Shown one piece after another: positions 49,540 to 60,915 of a stretch of 64,000 nt of DNA (positions are counted from its first letter, which is position 1; each line of letters opens with the position of its first letter). Source of the stretch: Plazaster borealis (Eukaryota > Echinodermata > Asteroidea > Forcipulatida > Labidiasteridae); assembly GCA_021014325.1 (NCBI GenBank), contig CM037475.1, positions 1,643,001 through 1,707,000 on the forward strand, given 5' to 3'. Under the pieces are notes generated by a model. That model saw only the letters and a program-made list of their open reading frames with translations, had not been told where the DNA came from and did no database searches. The position numbers and the translations under genes are program-made.

Positions 49540-51575
49540 TGGGGGGCGGTGGTTTAGGGATTCAAAATAATGAATAACAACAGCTGTGTAGCAGTGCTTA
49601 AGTTTTGTACAATTAACATTTGTATCCTCCACAGTACATGTAAATCTAAACTTATTGTAATTACAATATCTGCTATCTATCAATTAAAATTTCCCCTCGT
49701 AATATAGTTCTGGGAAATGAAGTCATTTATTTCCCAACATACACATAGTCCAGACAGTTGGCATCATTTCGTGGATGTAATTAATTCCACCGTCTGGTCT
49801 TTGGAAAAACAGACTCAGCTTGACTAAAGACCACGTATCGCACCGGTTTGAAGAAGTTGACAGCGGCACGTTATTAACTTGGCACCTGGTCCAATATAAC
49901 ATACCTGCCGCCTGGTCCAATATGTAACATATATATACCTGTCATATGCTTCCTGATGAGTGTTAACTACAGCGAGCTCTCCGCTATAATGTTTGGCACA
50001 ATGAGAAAATAGCTTGGCAGATTCACCGGGGAGGTTGAGGCGGATGTTATTATACCAGCTGTTATCTCCGGATTGATCTTCCTCGGAGAAAATCAAATCA
50101 AAAGAAACAAGTTCTTTGCTAATTTGCTGAAAGGGAAGTTTTGAAATATGTCTGCAAACATATGCCTCGACAAGATATTTTAGTGAAGTAAGAGACACAT
50201 TTTTAAAAATATCCCTTAATAATATTGTATTCTGAGATGATATCCTTAACAACAATATTTTTAAAAACCTTCTAAAAAAAAAGAGGATTTTAATTTTAAT
50301 AAAGTTAATAGAGAGAAAAACAATTTTCTTCACAACTTTATGCTATAGTAATTTGCAGGGTACCATACAAAAGCAATATACAGTACATGGTATTTTGGTT
50401 GGAAACTTTTTTCTGCTAAGCAAGAATTGCCTCTACTAAGCCTTTTTGTGAGCTTATCAGCTCTTTATGAGATGGGGGTCCAGGATTATGTTTGGAAATG
50501 TTGATCTGGATAGTGTGGGTTCATGCCTTTGGCAGACAACACAGTCAGTAACCTGGAGTTACCTCGCCACGCTCAATTAAAGTGTCATTTTGAAATCTTG
50601 ATAAATTCCAGTCATCAGTGTTTATTTACATAAACATGAAGTAACCATGCCGAAGATGCAGTGCCCATTTTTGGTAAAACGTCTGTCAAATTATTTACAC
50701 TGAGAACCACGAGGTATGTTTGGACAGAAACAAAGAAAGTGTCAGCTTGTTTTGCTGTAATCTTTGAGAAATTCACCAAAAATGTGCCCGGTTCCTTGAA
50801 AGGCACGCATGTAGTGTATTTCCAGTTTATCTGCTCCAAAACTGTCGCAGAAGTTGGTGATAACATCAGTGGTTTGTAGACAATCAGCGTAATAGATCAA
50901 AAGTTGAGTATGGATTGCTTGGTTGATTGAATAATTCTCAGAATGTTCTGTAACCTAACACCATACCGAGACACTTTTACACATACAGCTTGTTTTCATT
51001 TGAATTGAGGGTAATTACACCCACACAAAAGTAGACTCAATATAAGCTTAGTTTGCAGTAACCATGATAAATTGTCATCAATCAGAACCACACACATCTA
51101 CGGACTGGAAAAATGTATCACCATCTGTTGAATTCACACAATAGAGCGCACTTACAGAAGCCTTGTTTGTTTTTTACAGATTAAGCTCTTAACAAACCAC
51201 CACGGACCATTTGAATTTATAAATTTACAGCGCTGTAGTCGAACCAAGTCAATACCCAGATGGGAGGTATTTTTAGGTAGGCGGTTTTTTTCTTGGTATA
51301 ATTTGGTCACATGCCACAGCTGTGTGAAGACAAACATACCGATATGAGCATGCTGACAGAGGTTGCGTGAGAATCGATCTTTAGTGACGATTTAGTTACT
51401 TAAGTCACCTCTCCATGATGTTAAAGGAAATCAACACATTGGTAGAAAGTTGTTCTCCTGATTTTCTTGTTCATTTGCAACTTATCCTGTTATTACTCTC
51501 TACAATTCAATTACAAAACCAGTGCGCCAAATTTCATGACTCTGTGTAATGGAAGTAAACAGTTTGCGATGATTA
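49540..51575. other. Intronic or intergenic stretch, nothing recognised
   Basis: The longest open frames (for example 50333-49824 on the minus strand) have no domain, no codon-like pattern and no matched splice sites. No repeat boundary is clear. Confidence 0.5.
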
Positions 51576-51579
51576 GCAG

Positions 51580-53230
51580 GAAAATCCATTATTCTCTAAG
51601 TTGGATCAGGCAGTACCTTGCACAACCTCATTCTGTAGACATTATTCTCTAAGGGATTAACAGTTGGATCAGGCAGGACCTAGTACAGCCTCATTCTGTA
51701 GACATTATTCTCTAAGGGAATAACAGTTGGATCAGGCAGGACCTAGCACATCCTCATTCTGCAGACATTATTCTCTAAGGGATTAACAGTTGGATCAGGC
51801 AGGACCTAGCACATCCTCATTCTGAAGACATTATTCTCTAAGGGAATAACAGTTGGATCAGGCACTACCTAGTACAGCCTCATTCTGTAGACATTATTCT
51901 CTAAGGGAATAACAGTTGGATCAGGCTAGTACAGCCTCATTCTGTAGACATTATTCTCTAAGGGATAACAGTTGGATCAGGCAGTACCTAGTACAGCCTC
52001 ATTCTGTAGACATTATTCTCTAAGGAATAACAGTTGGATCAGCACTACCTAGTAAAGCCTCATTCTGTAAACATTATTCTCTAAGGGATAACAGTTGGAT
52101 CAGACAGTACCTAGTAGAGCCTCATTCTGCAGACATTCTCTAAGGGATAAAAGTAGGATCAGACAGTACCTAGTACAGCCTCATTGTGCAGACATGGTTT
52201 TCTAAGGGATAACAGTTGGATCAGACAGTACCTAGTACAGCCTCATTCTGTAGACATTATTCTCTAAGGGATAAAAGTAGGATCAGACCCTACCTAGTAC
52301 AGCCTCATTGTGCAGACATGGTTCTCTAAAGGATAACAGTTGGATCAGGCAGGACCTAGTACAGCCTCATTCTGTAGAGTTTATTCTCTAAGGGTTAACA
52401 GTTGGATCAGGCAGGACCTAGCACATTCTCATTCTGCAGACATTATTCTCTAAGGGAATAACAGTTGGATCAGGCACTACCTAGTACAGCCTCATTCTGT
52501 ATACATTATTCTCTAAGGGATAACAGTTGGATCAGACAGTGCCTAGTAGAGCCTCATTCTGCAGACATTATTCTCTAAGGGTTAACAGTTGGATCAGACA
52601 GTACCTAGCACATCCTCATTCTGAAGACATTATTCTCTAAGGGATAAAAGTAGGATCAGACACTACCTAGTACAGCCTCATTCTGCAGACATTATTCTCT
52701 AAGGGATAAAAGTAGGATCAGACACTACCTAGTACAGCCCCATTCTGCATACAATATTCTCTAAGGGTTAACAGTTGGATCAGGCAGTACCTAGTTCAGC
52801 CTCATTCTGCAGACATTATTCTCTAAGAGATAAAAGTAGGATCAGACACTACCTAGTACAGCCTCATTCTGCAGACATTCTCTAAGGGATAAAAGTAGGA
52901 TCAGACACTACCTAGAACAGCCTCATTCTGCAGACATTCTCTAAGGGATAACAGTTTGATCAGACAGTACCTAGTACAGCCTCATTCTGCAGACATTCTC
53001 TAAGGGAATAAAAGTAGGATCAGACAGTACCTAGTAGAGCCTCATGTAGTATTAGGTAGGACCTAGTAGAGCCTCATTCTGCAGACATTTTCTAAGGGAT
53101 AAAAGTAGGATCAGACAGTACCTAGTACAGCCTCATTGTGCAGGCATGGTTCTCTTGGGGATAACAGTAGGATCAGACAGTTCAGCCTCATTCTGCAGAC
53201 AATTTTGTCTAAGGGATAACAGTTTCTTCC
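51580..53230 (+). repeat. About 60-bp minisatellite, about 27 copies, two variant classes
   Basis: The unit reads ATTCTCTAAGGGATAACAGT, TGGATCAGGCAGTACCTAGT, ACAGCCTCATTCTGCAGAC. Two forms of the middle occur: AACAGTTGGATCAGG and AAAAGTAGGATCAGA. The first dominates at the left, the second at the right, with alternation between 52140 and 52350. Unit length varies by 1-8 bp through deletions. Confidence 0.95.
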
Positions 53231-53239
53231 TGCCTTTTG

Positions 53240-55080
53240 TCACAGCTCCTTGAAACAAATACTCCTCAGTTTACATCTTCTCTGTAACACCCACATAAAT
53301 AGCCAAGAGTGACCACAAGAAGTTATTTTAATATCCACACCACACAAATCACACACCTTCCTGCATCCTTCCCACCCCCCCCCCCTGGCATCTTAGACTT
53401 GAGGAAGATACAGGAATGTCACGCATCCTGATACCTCTCAACACAATCAGAAAGTCGGATGATGACATCAACATCTCCAGCTTTTCTACGATGTCGCATG
53501 AGGACTTTGACGCACATATAAAAAATTGCAATTTTTCCTCCTTGCAGTGGCTTTGTTACTGTACATGTTTTTGTTGGATGCTTTTACTTTTATATGCAAC
53601 AGGGAGAAGTTTTTAGAGGGAGCACGAGGCTTCAGTAAAATCTTAATGAATGCATCCATATACCATCAGAATTGAAATATGCAAAGAAACAAAAATGTGT
53701 TTAGAGTGAAAAGGGGTCTTTGGAGATGTATTAGCCATAAGCCAAACAGCGAGTGTTGAATTTTAAAACCCTTTTTCAATGGTTGTGAAATATTACAAAA
53801 TGAGCCTCTTGTGAAAGGACAGCCGTTTTTTTTACATGTTCTACACTCCTTGCAAAATGTCACTGGTACTAGTCATGATTACGAACGAAAAAGCTGTATT
53901 TATACTCGCGTCGCATGGAACGTTGGTCAATTCATTACCTGGTGTGTCGTGTGAAAGCTTGTGAAAGCGTGAAGCGTGAGTTGAGAAGTAAACAATCACC
54001 GCTCGTAAAAATCGTCGCAAGGAATCTAGTAAGGTTTTTTTTTGGGGGGGGTGGGATCGGGCGAAAAGAGCTTTACCATCATTATGTTTGACTTATATAG
54101 CAGTACAAAAAAATATTGTTGAGCAATCATTGGGTGAAAGGCACACTTTGAATCAAAATCACTGCAAACTTAATATTAGAGGAAGAAGGAACAAAAATAA
54201 TCCCTTATTAAGAAATCTGTTTGCACATTCTGACACACTTATGTTATGACACCTGGGCCACTCTGACTAAATTAACTCATCCTTCACGATACATCCCTAC
54301 AATATTTCAACCTCAGTTGCTCTCAATATTGCAAGTCATTTGTACAAATGTTATCAAGAGTGGATCTCAAATCAGGGACAATCACTTTCACTTTGACTCA
54401 AGGGGGATATTTACCCTCTGCAGGTCATCCACGCCTTTTTCAGCTTATTTGCTTTTTTTTTGCGGGGGGGGGGGGGGTGGGGGTGGGTAGCCTTGACCAA
54501 GGCATTGGGGTTTTATTTTCATTTATTTAGTTGTTTTTTGTTTAGTTAGTTTTCCCTTTGCGCTATTGCGCTACCCGCCCAAGCTATGTGCAGTCTCTGT
54601 GTGCACGTGTATATATACGGATGGGTTTACGGCGTCTTTTTCGGAGTGAAAACTGCGACCGCCTTGAGCAAGGCTAGGGGAGGGGGTGGATGATAAGTAG
54701 GGGTGGGTGGATGAGAGTAGGTGGTTGGCTGGGCAAGTACTATAATTAAAAAACAACTCTTACTTCATATGGAAATCTTGCCTCTGCCTAGACCTTTTCT
54801 GTCAGTAATTTGATGTGCTTAGCTCAGTGCTGTAACCATAACCTCTTTTAAGCAGATAGGTTCCCCTCCTGGAATGTCAATTTATCTAGGTATTTATTAT
54901 CCTAACTCACAGCTGTGGAATAAACTCAAACTTTTTATGATCATTACAGTTGTACTTTTTGCTCCAGTGTTTATGCGAGTTTGAATTCTTATCGCCATCG
55001 TGAGGTCAACTGTAACTTTATTATAAATCAGGAGAAAGAAAAAATGCATGGATGATCAATAAAATATTGTAGATACAGAC
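53240..55080. other. Intronic or intergenic stretch with G runs
   Basis: No gene is supported. A G-rich run (about 14 G then GTGGGGGTGGG) is at 54463-54490, a second at 54041-54055, and a C-rich run at 53376-53388. These break open frames in this region and could be assembly-sensitive. Confidence 0.5.
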
Positions 55081-55089
55081 ATATATTAA

Positions 55090-55473
55090 AGGGATTGTAT
55101 ACGTTTGGTAATTGGAACCCACTGTTTGTTTCAATCCTATAAATAGTTGTAGATATGTACCATAAAATTAACCTGTGAAAATTTCATTTCAAAAGGTGGT
55201 AGTGTTTTTGAGATATTGCCAAAAATCAGGAGCAGTCATGTCCACACAGGAAGAATACTCTGCAATTAGAATACACAATCTGAGAAACGTTTCTGACAGA
55301 AACGCTCTCTCAGATTCAATTTTTTTAAAACTGATATCTTTTTCCATAACCACATTATTTTAAAGTGAAATGTTTCTTAAAATGCTTTTTCTATCAAAAG
55401 CTGCTGTACTTCTTACCAAGTAAGTTTTATTGCCATTAATTTTATGAGTAATTACCAAACGTATAAAGACCCT
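55090..55473 (+). mobile_element. TTAA-flanked inverted-repeat element, family 2
   Basis: TTAA at 55086-55089 and 55474-55477; ends AGGGATTGTATACGTTTGG and CCAAACGTATAAAGACCCT. Palindrome AAACGTTTCTGACAGAAACG at the centre. Confidence 0.82.
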
Positions 55474-55789
55474 TTAAGGGGACTGTGCATCGTACGGTTT
55501 AAAAAAAAAAATCACACAGCTCTGTGTTACAGTCACTCTGTGGACATTCCTTTGTTCTGTACACTTAAGGAAAATCCTATTCTTCAACACTGTAAAAGAA
55601 ACACTGTGTGGACAAGTGTAAGTCCACATACTGTTTCAAACCCCTGCATTATGTGGACATCTTTTGTTCTCAGGTTCACACTTCGTATGTAGCCTTAAAT
55701 TATTCAAAATGTGTCTAAATTTAAAGGAAAAATCTTGAAAATCTTATTTAGGCAGATGCTCTTGTATTTAAGAAAAATCACCTATATTA

Positions 55790-56980
55790 GCAGAACTCAA
55801 ATTTAGGGGAAAATTCCACAAGACCGCAGGGCTTGTAGCTCAAAATGTTTACTAGACCAGTATATATTTGACATGACCATAATCTAATGAGAAGTTTTAA
55901 ATTTCTACACAGTTTAAACTGTACATGTGTAAACTGTTTTTATTTGAACAAACTCTAAGCGAATATCTCATTTTTCTTGTGGTATTGTTCTTTGATACTC
56001 AGCACAATTGAAAGATATTTACCAGACTCACAGTCAACATTTGAACACCTTTTCTTCTTTTTTTTATTAAATATTTTAATTACACAGTGAGGTACTGTTA
56101 GTCAATTAGATCTTTCCCGTGAACTACGTAAATTGCACATCGCGGCTGCGTACTGACACTACTGGCTGGCAAAAGGAGGGAACATCGCGCCTTTTTCTTA
56201 TGGGGCTGATGGTGTCTTGATGTATCTATGCGTTTGAGCATCTGCCTAGTGCACAACTCTATGACATTTGCCAACCAATAGAGTCTGTACGCATGCATGA
56301 ATGTAATTAGCATATTTTTGGGAAGGACTAATTGAAAAAAGACCAGCGGGAGAGCCTGCTAACTCTCCTTGATTCTGCAGAAAGTTCCCTGAACAGTCTT
56401 CCTGATTATGGAAACTTTTCCCCTATTAGGCCCTATGTTGAATGTAATTCAAAATATCCCATTCAAGTGATTTGCCTGTGGATTTTTTTCACAGAACTTG
56501 GGAAAGTACTGAGTTACACATCGATGTAAGGGTAAAAACAAATTATCCCTGATGCAAAATTAACATCTATTAAATCGTTGCGGTACCTGCTGCTAACACA
56601 TAGGATTCGAACTGCGTCTAGTGGTAAGACTTCTGCTCTAGCAATGCAAAGGTCATGGGTTCGAATCCCACCCGAGTGATTTACCTGTGGATTTTGTTCA
56701 TAGAACTCCGGAAAGTACTTAGTATACAGTGCTTAATACACATCGGTGTAAGGGTAAAAACAAATTCTATTATTTATCCCCGATGCAAAATTAACATCTA
56801 TTATCTCCCTGATTGTTGTACAAAATCTCCCTGATTGTAAGGTAAATCACTCGGGTGGGATTCGAACCCATGACCTTTGCATTGCTAGAGCAAATGTTGG
56901 CAGCTCAGCACCGGACTTGTCCGGTCCTCAAATTTGGTCCTGCGGTCTAGTGTAAATTTCGAATTCTGCTATGGGGGGAT
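55790..56980. mobile_element. Composite of nested repeats
   Basis: The outer blocks (CACAAGACCGCAGGGCTTG at 55818 and TTTGGTCCTGCGGTCTAGTG at 56933) belong to the family at 14530. Inside is a CTCCCTGATT element (56340-56470 and 56800-56910). Within that are tRNA-Ala-like SINE pieces: a tail at 56475-56535, a head plus tail at 56600-56775 (+), and an antisense head at 56843-56897. That makes at least three layers of insertion. Confidence 0.65.
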
Positions 56981-57586
56981 TATTTCATTGTTTGTGCTTA
57001 TTTCTCTAACAAGGCAATTTCCAGAAACATTTCTGGGTAAAAGGTTAATTTTTGTAATTAAGCTCTGAGATAAAAAATCAAAATTTATTTGTCTTTTATC
57101 CTTCCAATCTTATATCTCTCAGAGAGTCAATCTGCATCATACAGCTCCTTTAATATTCGAACACAATATCTTTCCTACCCAGGAGCAAATTCACTGAGAC
57201 AGGTTTCCATTTTCCCCATTGGATGATAAAGGTTGTGTTTAAGCTGTTAATCTTGCACTGCGAAATATGAAAATAAAAAGTGACTTCTTATCCATGCTAA
57301 TATAACCCCTGGGGGTCTGAAGAAGGGGGTAGGTGGTGATTAGGAAGGCTGTGAAGGTAACACCATACCTCGTATATTACAGGCCAGGGGACTTTAATCC
57401 CACTAACCACCCCCAACCTATCATAATCCAACTTCATGTTTTGTTTGATTACTGCAGACTGTACTTGTTAACTGATTTAGATTATGCTTTTAATGTGATT
57501 AGGCATACTATCATTATCAGAGTGCAACAGTGTGGGTGTTACGTTGCCATATGGTGCTGGATATTGTTAGAGCATGGTTAGAGTTA

Positions 57587-57724
57587 AGCCCAGTTCATAC
57601 TTCCTGCGAATGCTTCGTGCGATGCGAATTTGCTTGCGTCACAATTGGAAAAACAGCGCGTACCGATTGTTGCGTCACAAAAATTCGCTTCGCATTGGCA
57701 TTCGCAGGAAGTATGAACCAGGCT
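57587..57724. mobile_element. AGCCTGGTTCA-family MITE, copy 2, with TTA duplication
   Basis: AGCCCAGTTCATACTTCCTG and CAGGAAGTATGAACCAGGCT ends, flanked by TTA (57584-57586 and 57725-57727). The 3-bp TTA duplication suggests PIF/Harbinger origin. Confidence 0.7.
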
Positions 57725-57854
57725 TTAGGATAATAAATCTATCAAGGGAGTTAGCGTTGTTGCCTAATGAAGACACATGTTGACAAGCTGTTGAAAACTC
57801 TTAAAACAAGCCTTACCAAGGTAGTACCACCTTCAAGCATGTGGGCTATAGACC

Positions 57855-58323
57855 TGGGCCCAATTTCATTGTGCTGCTTATCGGTAGGCAAATTTTCGTG
57901 CTAACTGTAGCAGAAAAATTTGCTTGTTCATAAGTGCATTTCACAGTTTAGCACAAAAATTAGGCGGCCATCTTGCACGTTCACCATGGATTTGAATTGT
58001 TACGTCATTCATTATCATACAGTAAGCACCGGAAGGTTAGCATGCGTTTTCGTGTGCTTACGGTTAGCAGCGCTATGAAATGGAAACTTGCTCAGTAAGC
58101 ACAAAATCAGCCGTTAAGCAGCTCTATGAAATTGGGCCCTGATAAAGCATGTAAGCACAAAAGCTTGCTAAGCACAGAAAACTCTTGCTTAGAAAAAATA
58201 GGTTACCAGCCAAAATACCATACAGTTGCCAATGATGTGACTGGTACCCCACTCATTTCTTGCTTAGCAAAGAAAATTGCTGAGCAGAACTTTCTGCTTA
58301 ACAGCTTTATGAAATTGAGCCCA
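57855..58323. mobile_element. Two adjoining GGGCCCAATTTC-family elements
   Basis: The first runs from TGGGCCCAATTTCATTGTG to CTATGAAATTGGGCCC (58139). The second continues to GAAATTGAGCCCA at 58323 and resembles 6441-6636. The first resembles 15692-15980 in opposite order. Confidence 0.65.
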
Positions 58324-58599
58324 TGGATGTAACTTTGTTTACAAAATGAGCGATCCTGTACATTCCAGGGCCTTTCTGGCAGGCAAGATACTGCACTGGT
58401 CATATGGGACATTTTACATTTTGTGGTATAATTTCCACATAAATTCAAGTGATATAAAAGAGCGGGTTTTGAGATGTGCCCCCTTTCTTCATATCAAAAG
58501 TTGATAAACATCAGTTAGTACAACAATCTCCATTGTTTTCTTCCATTGAGCTGTGTACAAATCATGTCTGTGGGAAGTCCAGGCTCTGTGGCTCTTTTG

Positions 58600-58900
58600 T
58601 AAACATGTGATGTCACATGTTTTGGCTAATGCTTGACTATGCTCACGGGGATGTCCACTCAACCATCAGAACACTCTCATCTGCTCACAACCGAATTTTC
58701 ACAAATGTCGCTCCCCAAATGTGGAACAACCTCCCAGTATCCACTAAAAATTGTAAATCTTTGCCAATTTTCAAGAACTCTTTGAAAACATATCTGTATC
58801 AAATGTAATATGTTGTAGTATAGTTCCATTGGTTTGCTCACTTTATAGCGCTTTGATCTTGTCGAAAAGGCGCTTTATAAATGCTCTGTTGTATACAGGT
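58600..58900 (+). mobile_element. LINE 3'-end fragment
   Basis: LSSAHNRIFTNVAPQMWNN, LPVSTKNCKSLPIFKNSLK, TYLYQM is a typical C-terminal end of a non-LTR ORF2. The tail TAGCGCTTTGATC...GGCGCTTTATAAATG follows. Confidence 0.65.
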
Positions 58901-59094
58901 ATGTAATTAACAAAATAGGTAAAGCATGTGCAAAATAAGCTTAGTTATGGTGGCTTGGTGTAGTACCACCGAGCGTGTTCTTTGGATGTCAGGTTATATT
59001 ACTAACAAAAACATTTCCTCAAGCACAAGCCAACTTATCTGAAGCTGGTACACCCTTTCTAACTCCCACTGTGCCCCTAACCAAGAGCTGTGTA

Positions 59095-59275
59095 TTGAGA
59101 GAGTTGCGACATAAAGAGGGACCAGTTTTCTTCGGTTTATGTGGTTGCTGATGCCATTTTTGGTCCAAATGCAGGACAACCCAATGAGCAGACTAGTCTG
59201 GAACCCTGTATTTGGAAATGCGGTTTTTGTTGACACAAAATGGCTTCTAATCGCAAGTTGTCGCAACTCTCTCAA
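59095..59275. mobile_element. 181-bp TA-flanked MITE
   Basis: TTGAGAGAGTTGCGACA and TGTCGCAACTCTCTCAA are perfect 17-bp inverted ends, bracketed by TA (59093-59094 and 59276-59277), as for Tc1/mariner-type non-autonomous elements. Confidence 0.82.
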
Positions 59276-59687
59276 TATAGGCCTACTGCTCTGCCCTAAC
59301 CCACCTCAGTACTCCCTCTATCTCCCCACTGTCACGCTCCTGTAAACCTTTTGAACTATCTCTCCAATGAGACTTGAATGATTGAATTCTTAATAGATTC
59401 CTGGAGTTTCTTGCCTTGAGGTCATTGGGATAACTCTTTTATAAATCACAATGGTGTCATTTATATAGGTATTCTTTGTAACAAAGCTATTGACAGTTAC
59501 ATGGTAAATATGTGGCCACATAAAGCCTTGTAAGTGGGATTATACAAAATCCCAACAACAAGTTGCTTAACAAGTTACTCAAAGGATTACAAACAAAGTA
59601 CCATTATTAGTTATAATCGTTTGTGGCTGGCAAGCTTGTGTCAGGCTATAGAGCTATAAACCCTAGGATCAGGCAAACTTTCAGGGT

Positions 59688-60890
59688 AATCATGGAGGTA
59701 GAAATCTACCTTCATGGAATATCAAGGAAGTAGAAATCTACCTTCATGGGATAATCATGGAGGTAGAAATCTAACTTCATGGGATATCAAGGAGGTAGAA
59801 ATCTACTTTTATGGGATATCAAGGAAGTAGAAATCTACCTTCATGAGATATCAAGGAAGTAGAAATCTACCTTCATGGGATATCAAGGAAGTAGAAATCT
59901 ACCTTCATGGGATATCAAGGAAGTAGAAATCTACCTTCATGGGATATCAAGGAAGTACAAATCTACCTTCATGGGATATCAAGGAAGTAGAAATCTACCT
60001 TCATGAGATATCAAAGAAGTAGAAATCTACCTTCATGGGATATCAAGGAGGTACCTTCATGGGATAATCATGGAGGTAGAAATCTACCTTCATGGTATAT
60101 CAAGGAAGTAGAAATCTACCTTCATGAGATATCAAGGAAGTAGAAATTTACCTTCATGGGATATCAAGGAAGTAGAAATCTACCTTCATGAGATATCAAG
60201 GAAGTAGAAATCTACCTTCATGGGGTATCAAGGAAGTAGAAATCTACCTTCATGGGATATCAAGGAAGTAGAAATCTACCTTCATGGGATATCAAGGAAG
60301 TAGAAATCTACCTTCATGGGATATCAAGGAGGTAGAAATCTACTTTTATGGGATATCAAGGAAGTAGAAATCTACCTTCATGAGATATCAAGGAAGTAGA
60401 AATCTACCTTCATGGGATATCAAGGAAGTAGAAATCTACCTTCATGGGATATCAAAGAAGTAGAAATCTACCTTCATGGGATATCAAGGAGGTAGAAATC
60501 TACTTTTATGGGATACCAAGGAAGTAGAAATCTACCTTCATGGGATATCAAGGAAGTAGAAATCTACCTTCATGGGATATCAAGGAGGTAGAAATCTACT
60601 TTTATGGGATATTAAGGAAGTAGAAATCTACCTTCATGGGATATCAAAGAAGTAGAAATCTACCTTCATTGGATGATCATGGAGGTAGAAATCTACCTTC
60701 ATGGGATATCAAGGAAGTAGAAATCTACCTTCATGAGATATCAAGGAAGTAGAAATCTACCTTCATGAGATATCAAGGAAGTAGAAATCTACCTTCATGG
60801 GATGATCATGGAGGTAGAAATCTACCTTCATGGGATGATCATGGAGGTAGAAATCTACCTTCATGGGATAATCATGGAGATGATGATCTG
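59688..60890 (+). repeat. 32-bp satellite with hairpin unit, about 36 copies
   Basis: The unit GGAAGTAGAAATCTACCTTC, ATGGGATATCAA repeats every 32 bp. Each unit can form the hairpin GTAGA-AA-TCTAC. Variants are GGATAATCATGGAGG (both edges), TACTTTTATGG and TGAGATATC. One diverged unit recurs at 63060-63108, beyond the next repeat block. Confidence 0.95.
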
Positions 60891-60915
60891 TTTGTTTTAA
60901 TGCATTTTCTTCATT

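Noticed and set aside
49824..50333. 169-residue minus-strand frame
   Set aside because: No recognisable domain, the composition matches AT-rich non-coding DNA, and no supporting splice signals were found.
50661..50879. Missing SPATA20 C-terminal exon
   Set aside because: The frame is open for 72 codons but shows none of the expected family blocks, and the splice signals do not match the required phase.
51580..53230. Array of small regulatory RNAs or binding sites
   Set aside because: No promoter or terminator pattern and no conserved secondary structure; the sequence behaves as an ordinary minisatellite.
59688..60890. CRISPR-like array with regular hairpin repeats
   Set aside because: The 32-bp units are contiguous with no unique spacers and the DNA is clearly animal. 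It is a satellite.
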